NCBI RefSeq assembly: GCF_021462225.1
Contig: NC_061794.1
Span: forward strand, 42,160,914 to 42,224,913
Source of the DNA: Girardinichthys multiradiatus
Lineage: Eukaryota > Chordata > Actinopteri > Cyprinodontiformes > Goodeidae
Length of the DNA stretch: 64,000 bases
Direction of reading: 5' to 3'
Of this stretch, positions 1 to 11,771 are shown in pieces. Position 1 is the stretch's first letter, and every line of letters starts with the position of its first letter. Position numbers and translations under genes: made by a program. The notes under the pieces are model-generated. The model was not told the DNA's origin, searched no databases, and saw only the letters and a list, made by a program, of their open reading frames with translations.

Positions 1-90
1 AGATGGATAGTCGAAACGACTAATGGGCGGATAGACAAACAACTGGGTGGACTAACAAATAGATGGATGGGTAAAATATCTAGACAAATT
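1..90. repeat. Decayed GATGGATA-like simple repeat
   Basis: Variants of gatgga, ggcggata, ggtggac and gatggatggg recur at short spacing, like the edge of an old tetranucleotide (GATG/GATA) array cut by the window border. The array is too degraded to give a clean period. Confidence 0.35.
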
Positions 91-1194
91 GACAGGAAAC
101 TAGAAACATAAACATTTTTCCTTTTAATGCTTATCCAGGAAAATGCAAAATACTAATTCCAAACTTTTCCTTGAACTTTGTACAGGAACTCTGAGGCATC
201 AAAGCTTATTGCTGGATTTGGCACGCAACCTTAAGCAGTTATCCCAACTGAAGACAGACTTATTCTAAGTCAGAGGAGACAGTACAGTCTGCTCTGAAGT
301 CCTGCTCTGGGACAACATTCAGATGATGGATATCCACTCTTATAAATCTACAGTCCAATCCCATTTACTGCAGTGTTTTTTTACTCCTCTGTTCTCTCCC
401 AACTATAACTTAAATGTGTCCAGACTTCCCCTGCTGCCTGACTGCTGTTTTACATATTCAGGCAATAGGCACAAATACATAGTGTAGTTAGTCAAAACTG
501 TTTAGTTGTGATTAATGAAGCATAAAAACTCAATGATAACTGAAGCCCTTTAAAAAAGGTTCAGAATCTATAAAACGATAAGAGAAAAAGTTTTTATCTC
601 TTCTTCAAAGTGCTGTGCTCTGTCTGCTTGACGATACATGTTCATTTGTGATGCATGCAGTGCTGGCAGTTCATGGGTTCACGCAGTAAGTAAAGTAAGC
701 ACAGAGTTTAAAGTTTAGCTGCCTTAATTGGTTGAGTCTGGAACCCCTCGGTGTTCCAGGCCACCGGAGTCTTAAGCCTGTCTTAAACACACAGGTCTAA
801 TCTGGGACCAGATGTCTCGTCTCTGTTCTCCTCTGAAAAACAAGGAGCACAGGCAAGACATCTTAGCTCTGTATGCTGTGATTTGCTCTTAGGACAGTCA
901 ATGACTCCTAACCCTTTGCTTTATTAATGATGTTCTAATAGTTAAATTTCAATGAGCTTAATTGGGGAACGGTAAAGCTATGAAGGTTTAAGGTACTGGT
1001 TAGACTGCAGGTCTTTGAAAAGGTATGTCAACCAATTTGCTGTACAAATGTAATCTTTATCTCACAAGGTGTGCGACCAATATATTTTCTAAAAACGTTG
1101 CTCTTTTCAGATAAAATGCAGATTTTTTTTGTCTAATGTATGTTTTTAAGAATCATCCCTTTCAGCCAAACTTCCTAACCCTTGCTTCTGAGAG
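91..1194. other. Non-coding stretch, nothing recognised
   Basis: AT-rich unique-looking DNA. I see no open frame with recognisable protein content, no splice-bounded exon and no repeat family I know. Confidence 0.5.
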
Positions 1195-2280
1195 GGATTT
1201 CTTTTAGTTCACACCCCTTACACTTTTCTCATGGCAACCACACCCTTAAATATATATTTTTTGGTTTTATATGACGGCGGAGTAACTCAGAGTAGTGCGT
1301 AATTGTGAAGTCAAAAAGAATCGGAGAAGTGTGACATGCATTTGAATGCATTCCCCCTTGTTCTGACACATAAACAAAACCAAGTGCAACCACCTGCGTA
1401 AAATTTCATCTCAGGATAAAAGGAGTTACTTCTCTGAAGTCCTCAGAGACATTAGTGAACAAACGGCATCATGAAGACTGAAGGACACAGCTGATAGTTC
1501 AGGGATAACGTTGAAAGGAGGTTTAAAGCAGGGTTAGATTATGAAACAAAATCCCTGGCTTTGAACACCTCACTGAGCACAGTTGAATCTGTTGTCCAAA
1601 TATGGAATGAGTATGGCCCAACCTCAAACCTATCAAGACATGGTTGTCAACGTAAAATAACAACCCTGGCAAGGAGAGCATTACCCAGAGAAGCAGTCAA
1701 GAGGTACATAGTATCTATGGAGGAGCTGAAAAGATCCATAGCTCAGGTGGGAGAATCTGTTGACAAGACATTTATTAGTGATTCATATCTGGCCTTTTGT
1801 TGAAGAGTGGCAAGTTTCTTATCTGACAAGAGCACCTTGAGTAGGTGCTCTTGTCAGATAATGACATTTTCAGCCTATAGCAACTTGCTATGTGTGGCAA
1901 CCAACTCTGCAATTCACCCTTAACCCACCATCCCTACTGTATAACATTGTGGTGGCACCATTATGCTGTAGAGAGGCTTTTCATCAGCAGGGACATGGAA
2001 GTTGGTCAGGGATGATGGCTGGAGCTAAATCCGGGGCCGTTTTAGAAGAAAACATGTTAGAGGCAGCAGAAGACTTGAATCTGGGGTGGAGGTTCACCTT
2101 CCAGCAGGACAGCAACCTAAACATGAGGTACAATGGAGTGGTTGAGAAAAATAGTGTAATATTTTATACTATCTAGTTGATCTATCCCTAAAATCCTAAT
2201 ATAATACACTAAATCACATGCAGTTGTTATGTGACAAACTGAAAAAGTCCCAGTGGTTTGAATACTCCTGCCACGCACCA
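1195..2280 (+). mobile_element. Decayed Tc1-type transposon (family A)
   Basis: The left part (about 1208-1350) and the right part (about 2170-2278) are imperfect inverted copies of one terminal repeat. The right end keeps the block reading gttatgtgacaaactgaaaa then tttgaatactc. Between them, about 1472-1810 translates as a Tc1 transposase N-terminus (helix-turn-helix segment around STVESVVQIWNEYG, later RRALPREAVKR and STAQVGESV-like text). About 1890-2150 corresponds to the catalytic-core DNA up to the 'cagcaggacag' block of the second aspartate. The copy is full of stops, lacks much of the C-terminus, and contains a 41-bp hairpin at 1820-1860. Family A is the same lineage as the host copy at 23683-25795. 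The element is dead; the boundaries are approximate. Confidence 0.75.
1820..1860. repeat. Perfect 18-bp inverted repeat with 5-nt loop
   Basis: Arms 1820-1837 and 1843-1860 are exact reverse complements around the loop tgagt. The right arm lies where family A transposase DNA encodes the first catalytic box (LWSDE-like). The left arm is its inverted copy and sits where other transposase sequence should be, so the hairpin looks like an inverted-duplication scar inside the relic. Confidence 0.85.
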
Positions 2281-3606
2281 AGAAGGAAGTTTCCCTAAAG
2301 CCTTCTATCTGTGCCATTTAAGGATGACCTTACTGAGTTAACTGTAAGGATGAGGTCAGTTCTATACTTGGAAACAGCCCTTGGCAGAGCGTTTATTGCA
2401 TTTTATACCCCAATCTTGATCTGTTTCTTAAAGGACCCAAATAGAAGCAGAGATTGGAATGGCTTTAATAATGGCAATAAGGTGGACAACTGCTGTGAGA
2501 TGGACACTGTTAGATTATTCTCTAAATGGAGTTACGTGGGACTTAATCTTTATAGGCTCTCAATGAGAGAACATATGGAAAAGGGTTCAGTCTCTCTGCT
2601 GGATACTGGTATAACTTGGGTGTGTGTGCCACAGTATACATGTCTGTTGGATGTATTTTAGTGATTTTTAGCCTGGCAGCAGGCCTGTTGGAGTTCTAAA
2701 CTTTGTTCTTTGGACCGTCTCTCCATTGTTGCATTGTGATTTCCTTTCGCTTTCCCCTCTTTGCATTTCTCTTCCTGATGCCATCCCAGGTCACAGTTTC
2801 TGTCTGTTTTTCTCCAGCTTTCATAAGTAAAGTTCTCAGTCTCATGCTTTGCTGCAGCATGTTCTAATATTTATTTCGCACGAAAACAATTGTTCTGTGA
2901 AAGCCACATTCTGCCCTCAGTCTCATTAACACCAATGGCCCAGGAGACTTATGTCTTTAATTTCTTGCTTCAAAACATCCAGAGTGCTTTGTATATCTCC
3001 AGTCAGAACTGGTCAGAACTGACTCAGTAGTGTTGGCCTCCACTTCTTGGTTGAGTGTAAAGCTCCACAGGCTATAATTAAGTTTATTCATGTGCTTTTT
3101 TTTTTTTGCCTGGCAGAGGTTTTCACTTTGTTCAGAGATGTTTGTCAAGAAAAAATAATTTTCCTTTTGGGGAAATGATGGAGTTTAAACCTGTTTTAAT
3201 ATTTGAAGATGTTCTAAAGTTGTATTTCTTTCACATCGGGGATTTTCACTTGAAGCTCTTCTGTCTTGACATTTTCATTCCAACTCATGGTCCTTAGTGT
3301 CTTCTTTTTGAAAACTGGAGTTTCATAGTAAGTTTGAAGTAGTCATTTAATCATCTTCCAATAACCGCACAGGAAATAAAATGGTTTAGATATTAAAGAT
3401 GACTTTAGGTTGTTTTTGCTTCTTTTGAAAAAAAAAAAAAACATTGATGCTGTGAGCTGGTTTCAAATTGTAATTCTTTTCAAGTTAAAACTTAGTTAAC
3501 ACATTGGTAAAACTGAAAGCAGGGGTTGGTGGTTATAGTTTTAAGTCTGTGTTAATATGAGGAATTGGTGATGCATCTTTTAATATCCACATTATGAACA
3601 TGAAGT
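2281..3606. other. Non-coding stretch, nothing recognised
   Basis: Short frames only (the longest is about 116 codons at 2311-2661, without recognisable domains), plus poly-T and poly-A tracts near 3095 and 3430. No repeat family or exon identified. Confidence 0.5.
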
Positions 3607-3732
3607 GGGCAATTGTGGCTCGGTGGGAGGAGTGTTCATCTTGCAATCCGAATGTTGTAGGTTCGATTCCAGCTTCCTGCCATCAAATGCTGATGTGCTC
3701 TGCGGCAAGGCTCTTAATCCCGAGTTGCCGAT
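3607..3732 (+). repeat. tRNA-derived SINE, 5' part
   Basis: The RNA polymerase III promoter layout is visible: an A-box-like tggctcggtggg near 3616-3627 and a B-box ggttcgattcc at 3660-3670. It is followed by a SINE body ending in cttaatcccgagttgcc. It is the opposite-strand relative of the longer copy at 19752-20014 and is truncated at its 3' end. Confidence 0.65.
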
Positions 3733-6344
3733 TAAATCTAAAGATTTTATATTACACCACCTTTTCACTGACTTAGGTTCTAATCTTGGTTTGGACTAAT
3801 TGCCTAACCTTAACAATGACTCCTGACTGGGTGGCACTATTTTAGGAAAACAAAAAATTACAATATTTTGTTGAATATAGTGTATTGATTTCAATTTACC
3901 AAAATTTTCCTTTGTGATCTTGTTTTTCCATGATCACCACGAGCCCAGCACTCTTCATGAGCTGTAGCATATTGTTCACCTAGATCTATATCAGTTGTAG
4001 GCATAAAATTGTGAAACTCCATCTTCTGGACTGATCTAGAATATATAGGTACACAGAGGACCAAATGTTGCAACCAAGTCACGTTGAAACTGCAGTGTCA
4101 ATTGCGATTCAATATATTGTGCAGGTCTAAGCCTGATCAAACCAAAAGAACTCTGAAAGATCTAAAAGATCTCCTGCTAGAGGACATTGAGTCAAATAAC
4201 CAAATTTCCTTACAGTACAGTATGACATCGAAATATTAATTTATCTGTTGTCAATGGGTGTGTGTCTAAATCTCCCGGCAGACCGCTCCTTTTTGTATTT
4301 GAAGAGTTTGGGTCTGAAATGACCAAAACTCCCAAGTTACAAGATGATGCCTAAGTGACGAGCACCTGTTGGTGCCACGTTGGTTTCAGGAATATGACGG
4401 AGAAGTCCTGTGTGTGTAGTTCTTGCTGCTGATCGCCAAACTGCATTCAACCAAAGTCTCCATTAGCAATTTCTGTTGCATCAGCTTTGGTTCAAGCTCA
4501 TGAGCCTTTGCTCTGCAGACAGTGAGTTTGATTGAAATGGTTCTCTGCAACCAGATTTCTGAGCTAAGGGGCTTTACAGAACATAACCTTGCTTTTATCG
4601 GACTTATGTGTCTCTTTATCTGCGAAGCTGTGATCAACAGGTGAGTTTTTTTTAGTGGGTTGAGAGGAGTGTGTGTGTTTTTAAAGCTTTTATTTTAAAG
4701 GAAATAAATGTTCTGTTTGGGCCTAAAACAGAAATGAGCGACTATTTTGTTAAGAGATTTTATTAACCTACAAAAGACAAAATGAAGGTGGACATTCACT
4801 TTCTACAGGTCGTGCAAATCTAGAAGTATGTCTTTTGAAAAGGCTCTCGCTGCTAAGCACAGGTGAATATCATATTACATAGAAACAGGTGTTGTGGGAT
4901 TTTCACACGTGACTGCAGTCTCAGTCAGTTTGCAGTCAGGGATGAAGTCATTGGTGTAAACGTCTCATAGCTGGAGGCTTATTCTTCAATCTCTCCTTTT
5001 ACGCATGTTATCCTACCATCCGTCTCTCTTGCAGCCTTCTAGAACATTTGGCTGCCGGAGAAAAGAAGCTCAAGCTGTTCCTTGTCCCTTAACTTTGGCT
5101 CCTCTTAGCCTTATTCATAGAAGTTTGTGTAACTGTTGTTCACATTTAATGAGGCATAACTTTAAAGGTGTGTTTTTCTCTGGTTTGTATTTTGCTGCTT
5201 TTTGCACTTGTTTGTCTGACCTGTTTTTAATTTCCATACAAAGAGCAAACCGATGAAATAACTTTTTCCTCTGCTTAGATCTTGGATAATTCTATTTTCT
5301 ATGCTTTTATATTTGCTTGATTTCAGTGTACTTGTTTTTAAAATCACAAAAGACGTCAGTCAGCAAAGCTGAAATAACTTGAGTCGATCAAAGAGTCTTC
5401 AGCCGTCTCATTGTGTTAAAGACCAACGGTGAGCTGCTTCTCTTTAAAGTAAGCAGTAGATGATTAAAGAGACTAAATTAAGGTCAACCACTCACACACA
5501 CACTCTTTTTCTGAGGGGAAAAAAACAAACTGCAAGCGTTTATATTTGTGAATGTGTCCTTCCACACTTCTAACTTCCACCCTGGCTAAATGACTGTTTA
5601 TGAACATTTCAGCCTTCCACCTGACAATAACTGTACTTTTAGCGAATAGGTGTTTTTGATTTCCATTGACTCTGTTATCGGCCTTTCAAAGGTAGAACCT
5701 CCACTGCAATTTCAGCCAGATTGTTTCAATTATGGGATTATTTCTGTCAACAAGTTGAGGAGTGGTTGTTAGTTCCTCTGAGCTGCTGGTTCAGGGATGG
5801 ACTGTTAAATTATACAGAGCTTCATAGTGATTCTGTCAGAGAATGGTACCCATGACTCTGACTATAGATGGTTGATATGTCGGCTCTTTAGGTTTCATCG
5901 TAAAATGACTAAACAAAATGTACCTGTCGGGATTACTTTGCAATAATTTAAACATGATTTTAATACAAACTCACTTGGGAATTTAAGCTTTCTTGGCTTA
6001 CTTCCTCAAAAGCATGGATACATTTTGTTTTTTTTTTGTTTTACCCATCTGTTGCATTTTCTTGGAGGGGCCACGCTGAAGCTAGCATCCAATTCAACGC
6101 TGACAATACCATAAAAAATTAAATGTGTCCTTTAGAAATGTCTTGTAATTTTGAGTTTTGTTGCACACAGATTCTCAAAAAGTTTTAAAATCAGACAAAG
6201 GAGAACTTGAGCTGTGTCAGAACAATGATAACCTAATTAACTATCTACCTACTGTTTAAAAAATGAACATTTCTTTTTTCACTGACATTTAATCAAACAA
6301 ACTATTTCATGTTTCACAAAAGTTAGAATGAAAACAAAATCGTA
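3733..6344. other. Non-coding stretch, nothing recognised
   Basis: About 2.6 kb of AT-rich DNA with only short frames of 60-83 codons that show no domain content. No repeat family identified. Confidence 0.5.
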
Positions 6345-6580
6345 TTACTTTGTACATTGTAGATGCATAGTGAGGACTTCAAAACTATGGAGCAAAAGTA
6401 TTTGGAATTATGTGGCCAAAAAAAAAGGTGAAATAACTCAAAACATGTTTATGAGCTTCGCGAAGTAGTCACCTGAAATGGTTTTCTGCCAGTCTTGAAG
6501 GAGCTCCCAGAGGTAGGAATAAAAATAAAGACAATCCATTGAATAAAAAGATGTGTCTGAACTTTTCACCGGTAGTGTAT
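6345..6580. mobile_element. Internally deleted Tc1-type element (family B)
   Basis: The left part carries tacattgtagatgcatagtg then cttcaaaactatgga. The centre has tagtcacctgaaatggtttt followed by cttgaaggagctcccagagg. The right end has gtgtctgaacttttcaccgg then tagtgta. These match a common teleost Tc1-like family whose terminal repeats surround a transposase; here almost all of the coding region is gone. The same family is better preserved at 60729-61206. The left boundary is approximate. Confidence 0.6.
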
Positions 6581-6639
6581 TTACTAAATGCCATAAGAAT
6601 AAGAACAATACTTTGTTTTAACTCTATTTTGTTTTTTTT

Positions 6640-6875
6640 TTCGATTGTTTTCAAATTAACAATTAATTACATTTCCTTAATATTTGGTAGAATTGCCTTT
6701 TTAAACTGTATGAATTGGGTCAAACGTTTTATGTATTTTTCCACAAGCTTCTCCCAGTAGTTTGCTGGAATTGTGGCCCATTCCTCTTGAGATAACTGGT
6801 GTAACCGGTTCGTGCTTGCCGGCCTCCTTTCGATGGGGCTGAAATCATAGTCTTGTTATGGCCACTGCAAAAAAA
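6640..6875 (-). mobile_element. Tc1 transposase fragment (Tdr1/Sleeping Beauty-like group)
   Basis: Read on the minus strand, the block around 6700-6800 gives a degraded transposase stretch containing WATIPANYWEKL-like text and FDPIHTV. This is the central part of the group that includes zebrafish Tdr1 and salmonid elements. Then about 6840-6875 jumps to DNA near the SPDLNPIENLW region. Stops and deletions make it a dead fragment. The group assignment is from pattern memory. Confidence 0.6.
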
Positions 6876-8132
6876 GGTTTCAACCATGTATAAAACTTTC
6901 TTTTAATTACAGTTTATGAGGGTACTTTGTGGGAAATATGTGCTTAAAATCTTATGTTTTGTGGTATTTTTTGCAATAATTGTAGTGATGATAAAAATCA
7001 TATTTAAAAGGATCAAAGTTTTTCAGCTATAAATCCATCAATGCATAGTCTGGAGCCCTCCAAACACTATTATAAGTCACATTAAAAGTGTGTGATTGTT
7101 GCTAAGAATTCAACAGTATTTTAGTTCAATATTTGAAATGTAAACATGTCCTGTAAAATAGTTCAAAAGCACAAAAAAGTCCAATTCACTTTTAGAGTTT
7201 GGAAACATTCATTACAGTTAATATTGTTTTTTATTTAATCAGGCAGGTTAGACTTGAAACAATTTATTGTTTTCAGCTGTGGCCTGGCAAAAGGCAGGGC
7301 CCAGTGTTTCTGTACAATAAGAAGCATAATAGAGATGACAAAATTCCAGTCAACAGGGTGCACCCAATCCAAAACATAGTAATACTGTCCACAGATTTCC
7401 TCTAATCCACCATTTGTGGCATAAATGGCACACCTGATAATTAAAAGTATGAATGTTGAAATAAAATGAATCAACATGGCAGAATAATATGTTGCAGCAT
7501 TTGTCTGTTAGTCTCCGGAACTTGATCAGACAGTTGGACCTCTAATTTTCTGGTGAAGGGTTAACTTGTGTGATGGGCTCCTTTGCTAAATATAACCTCC
7601 AACCTTCACTCACATGGCCACGCTAAAGCCTTTAACTGCACTCTGTATGATGACACTGGGCCTCTTTCCCTGCAGCAAACACTCTCCAAAAGGCCCCATT
7701 TACAGCCCTGTCATATTGCACCCAATGTCACACTCATTTCTTAGCACACCATTAACACTTCAGTGAGCTGGAATTGGGGATCCAGTTTATTGATGCTTGA
7801 CATACATTAATTATTTTTCACCCTGTTTTTGTCTTAAGTGCAATAATTTAGAGGTAGCATGGGCCTCAAATAATTGGAATATAACCTCATCAGGTCAAAT
7901 AAAAATCTAAATGCTTATTAGAAAATCAATTCCTCTCATTTCTATGTAGGAAACAAAGAATCTTATGTAAAGGTAAAAAAAAAAACTCCTGATCTTCTCC
8001 TTTAAAATCCACCAGATAACTGCAATGTGATGAATGGTGTTGCAGTTGTTTGGGTCTTGCTGTCACTGAGAGTCTTTGAGCCTTGCTGTCTTCAGGCAGC
8101 CAGCAGACTAAATAAAACCACAAGTTGTTTGT
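6876..8132. other. Non-coding stretch, nothing recognised
   Basis: AT-rich. The part at about 7540-7760 is less AT-biased and lacks simple repeats, so it could be constrained non-coding DNA, but nothing in the sequence itself proves that. Confidence 0.45.
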
Positions 8133-8640
8133 TTTACAGTCTCTATAAAAAGTCTACACACTCTTGTTAAAGTTGTACATTGTTGTGATGTGGAAAAGAA
8201 GGCAAAGGTTTCCTTTAACACGACAGTCTTCACATGTGGAATCAGATCATTTAGAAAAAAAAATTTTTTAGAAAGAAGAAATTGTGAAGATGTTTTGTCT
8301 TGTAATTCCAGATGCAAAGTCCATTAACCAGCAGCTTTCAGCCAGTCAAAATAATTACAAAATAGTATGTTAGACATACACTGTTTTTTAAACCAGTAAA
8401 ATTATAACAGTATGGCATATAGGCAATGAGGTTCAACAGGGCATCCCTCCAGAATTTATAAGGCTGGTCAGTGAAGCTGCCAGGAGGCCTAGGGCAACAT
8501 TAAAGGAGCTGCAGGAATTTGTTTGCCACATGTGAAAACTGTCTACTGTATTCTTCATTCGTCTGGGCCTCAGGATGTCTAGACAAATCAAGGCTTTTCT
8601 CAGAAAGTTCATATCTAGACTTGGCTATATTTTGCTAAAC
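8133..8640 (+). mobile_element. Decayed Tc1-type transposon fragment (family C)
   Basis: The start resembles the terminal repeat of a third teleost Tc1 lineage (aaaagtctacacactcttgt). About 8460-8610 then reads in the plus direction as a broken transposase: VSEAARRPRATLKELQEF, a stop, then a frame-shifted region before RQIKAFLRK. The part between the end and the coding remnant is mostly deleted. No right terminal repeat is visible. Confidence 0.6.
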
Positions 8641-9925
8641 TATTTTTATAGGGCTGTACAAATGGACCTAGATCAGAAGATGGTACAGGATACTGAAGTC
8701 ACAAGACAAAACAAGATTTTGACAATATTTTGGGGAGAACTTAAAATCCATGATTATCTAGATGTGTCCATGTTTCCCAAAGAGATTAAAGGTTTACCAA
8801 ATGAAAAACCTTTTAAACAGGGCTCCAAGGGCTATTTGGAAGCATGCTATTGCGATACTATTTGTAAATAGTGTATGACTACACCCACATTTTGCTGACT
8901 GTTCTCTATCTTTTCCTGCATTATAAGATCCCCACCACCACTGCAAACTTTAACACTTTGGCCACTAAGTTATGGACATTAAAGGTTGTCAAAGGCTATC
9001 AGCCAAAGTATCCTATTGACATGCAGAATTGGCATGCACGACAATTGAAATATCCTATTCTACAGAACACCACGACAAGTAATCCTTTTTGACTGAATGC
9101 ATTGATATTACAGTAAAGATTGGGATTTGGTAAGCTTTGCAAATCTAGTTTAAAAGAAACTAATCAAGATAGTTTAAGTTTGATTAGACAATTATATTGT
9201 GGTATTTATCTCTGTTTACCACATGGCTACTTTGCTCTCCATCAACACCAAAAAACGTTTGGGAGTACCTGTCTCAAAGCAGTCCAGTCATGCTGAGCAG
9301 TCCCTCCCAGCTGCAGCCAGGGTCGCTCCTTTCCTTCGCCTCCACACTTCTAACTCATGTTCAAAACTTTGGACTTTCAGCATTAGGGTCAATCAATGTT
9401 ACCTGTCTACTTTCAACAACATTTCTTTAAAAAGCTGACACAGATGAGCTAAAAAAGACTACATTATCACTTGAACCTTCAGGTTTTGGATTGAACTTTT
9501 GAGGTGATGCACACTTTAGTTAAAGTTTAGTAAAACATACTGGAAGCCTCATTAGGAGGAACTTGATACTTTTCTGCGATGTTGGCAGAGGAACAGAGCA
9601 TCTGTGCAGGAGACAAAACATCAGCTGAGATTTGTTTACGAAGGGAGTTTTTTTTTTTCTAAGGAAGTTGAGCATGACTTCCAGGTTTTGAATACAAAAA
9701 CTAATTGGCCATAAGAAATGAAGTTTAGCGTAGAGGTCGATGAAAGGGGATGGTTTACATGTAAGGTTTCAAAGATTGTGGTGTGGTAAAGAATCCTTTG
9801 CTGCAATTTGTTACATTCTGGTAAAGGAGGAATTCAATATTTAGGTATTGTTGTTTGTTTAATTCTATAAAACATAACCTTGGGCAGAACTAACTCCAAA
9901 TGTAATCTCAAAATGCTGTACAAAG
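8641..9925. other. Non-coding stretch, nothing recognised
   Basis: A 98-codon frame (8575-8871) begins in the Tc1 remnant and runs into unrecognised sequence; its composition is AT-driven and I do not regard it as a gene. Nothing else recognised. Confidence 0.45.
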
Positions 9926-10196
9926 GAGCAATGGTGGCTCAGGTAGTAGGGGCTTTTCCTGTAACCCGTGGGCTGCTGGCTTGTTGTGTCCTTGCCTGCT
10001 GATGGGGGTCAGAGGGCCAGGTGGCCCGATTGTATGGCAACCTCACTTCTGTCATTCTGCCCCAGGGCAGCTGTGGCTACAATGTAGCCTACGGCTGTCA
10101 GTGTGTGAATGTGTGAATGAGTGGAAGGATGACCGATTGTAGTGTAAAGCGCTTTGGAGTCCTCAGACATAATAAAGTCCTATATAAGTGCAGTCA
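9926..10196 (+). repeat. tRNA-derived SINE, nearly full length
   Basis: It begins with an A-box-like ggtggctcaggtagtagg. The body contains gtcagtgtgtgaatgtgtga, and the 3' part has gtgtaaagcgctttggagt with a terminus ataagtgcagtcat. The B box is mutated. The end (agcgctttg ... tatataagtgcag) matches the 3' part of the copy at 19752-20014, so they are relatives. Confidence 0.65.
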
Positions 10197-10239
10197 TATA
10201 GTCGAAATCATTCCACTTAGAATGATTGTTAAAAGGTTA

Positions 10240-10530
10240 GTTAAGCAAACACAACAAACTGAAGAAAGTCATTGACTTTGCAGCAATTCTCCATCTTTAA
10301 CAACCACGTGGTGACAGCTAAGAGGAACCACTCTCCTTTAACCGGAGGAATCCCCCTGCAGAATCAGACTGGGCATGAGTGGCTATCTGCCGTGACCAGC
10401 TGATGGTTAAGAAGAAATGACAGAGACACAAAAAGCAACAATACTTTCTATAGAGGGAAAAAAACAGGAGAGTGCACAAATTTAACAGGAGCGATAGGTG
10501 TGTCTTCGGGTCCATCCGTTGAAGTTATTC
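10240..10530 (-). mobile_element. LINE 3'-region fragment (same family as 39640-40310)
   Basis: On the minus strand this reads as the block also found at about 39880-40070 on the plus strand: gacacaaaaag on this strand, then cggccatctgccacgacc-like, gaaccaggctc-like and ggaagaaacctcc-like segments. It is diverged and truncated. No coding capacity. Confidence 0.6.
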
Positions 10531-10699
10531 TGTTAATTACTGAAGCAGTGGCCAGCAGTGTTTCTATGGGGGTGGAAAAAAAACACAATATCGCCATCAA
10601 TGGCTCTTCTTAGGAAAGAAATGTAGCTTAACACACACAAAAAAAAGAAGGTACATCTAAGCACTACTGAAGTGTATCTTCTATAAAACGGAAAAACAA

Positions 10700-11090
10700 A
10701 TCAGAATCAGAATCAGCTTTATTGCCAAGTTCGTACATACAAACAAGGAATTTGCCTCCGGTACACTTTGCTCTTTTGTTCTGTTTTTGCATTACAGAAT
10801 ATACAAATTTACAATGTACAATATACACATATCTAATAAAAAAGGTGCAACATCTGTATGCTGTTGGTTTGCACTCTATTGAATGTTCATCAGAGAAACA
10901 GCCTGGGGGAAGAAACTGTCTCTGTGGCGGCTGGTTTTAGTAAACAGTGCTCTGTAGCGGCGGCCTGAAGGTAAAACTCTAAACAGTTTATGTGCAGGGT
11001 GTGTGGGGTCGGCAGAGATTTTGGCAGCTCTTTTCTTGACCCTAGACCTGTATAAGTCCTGGATGGAGGGAAGGTGAACACAAAGATAAC
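10700..11090 (-). mobile_element. Non-LTR retrotransposon 3' end with C-terminal RT remnant
   Basis: The minus strand encodes the C-terminal tail of a LINE reverse transcriptase protein: LPSIQDLYRSRVKKRAA, then ISADPTHPAHKLFRVLPSGR and FFPQAVSLMN. This is followed by a 3' UTR ending in ggcaataaagctgattctga, where gattct is repeated as a tandem tail. A short tandem tail is typical of CR1/L2-type LINEs. The copy is severely 5' truncated, as is usual for LINE insertions. A relative lies at 35201-35800, and a bare 3' tail at 20495-20563. Confidence 0.7.
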
Positions 11091-11214
11091 AGTTGCAATA
11101 GGTTTTACATTGCCCCTTCACCACAAAATACAGAAACACTGGGCCAGGTGTACAGTCTATGGAAAAATACTCAGGGAGAACAGGTAATTTTAACACCAGT
11201 TGTAAATTATTTGT

Positions 11215-11440
11215 AAGACAGAATAGCAAGAGAAAATGGCAGCAAGTCCTTTAGCAGCTTAAGCCCATTGCAGCATAATGATAAAAATGCCTCAGGATTA
11301 CCTTATCTACTTCAACTATTAGCTTTATTAAAAAGCTGAGTATTAAGCTTAGTCTTAAAAGTATCTGCCTTTTGGACAATAACTAGGAGCTGGTTCAACA
11401 AGAGCGTAGCGTTCTAGTCTAAGATCGGCTTCCCAAACCA
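11215..11440 (+). repeat. Teleost interspersed repeat fragment
   Basis: The segment with ttaagcttagtcttaaaagt, then tctgcctttt and taggagctggttcaacaaga resembles a dispersed teleost repeat whose consensus I recall only roughly (retroposon 3' region). The classification is uncertain. Confidence 0.4.
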
Positions 11441-11771
11441 AAGAAATTTACTTTATTGGTTGATCCAAATATTTAGCAAAACGTTGTTCATTGTTCCACC
11501 TAAAAGTTGTAATATATGTTTCTTGATAATGGTAGTATGCAGTTATTCTAGCAAGACATGACACTCCCAGCTGACAGGCTGGCACATTGGTTGACATCTT
11601 GTGAGTTTAACCCAAACTTAAGATGCATAAATAGAAGTAGCTCTGTAATAATCAGAGGAAAAGTAGATTTACTTAAACTCAGTTTCAGTGCTTTCACTGG
11701 ACCTGATCATTGACAGAAAATGGAGCATGTTCCTGTTCAGATCTGTCAGTCTCTAACCTTCTGCTAAGAAT

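Noticed and set aside
3616..3670. A-box and B-box pair that could be a tRNA gene
   Set aside because: No cloverleaf with a paired acceptor stem is evident, and the segment continues into a SINE body. The same holds for 9926, 15042, 19752 and 55412.
8575..8871. 98-codon frame as a possible gene
   Set aside because: It starts inside a Tc1 relic and runs into AT-rich DNA; no protein similarity apparent.
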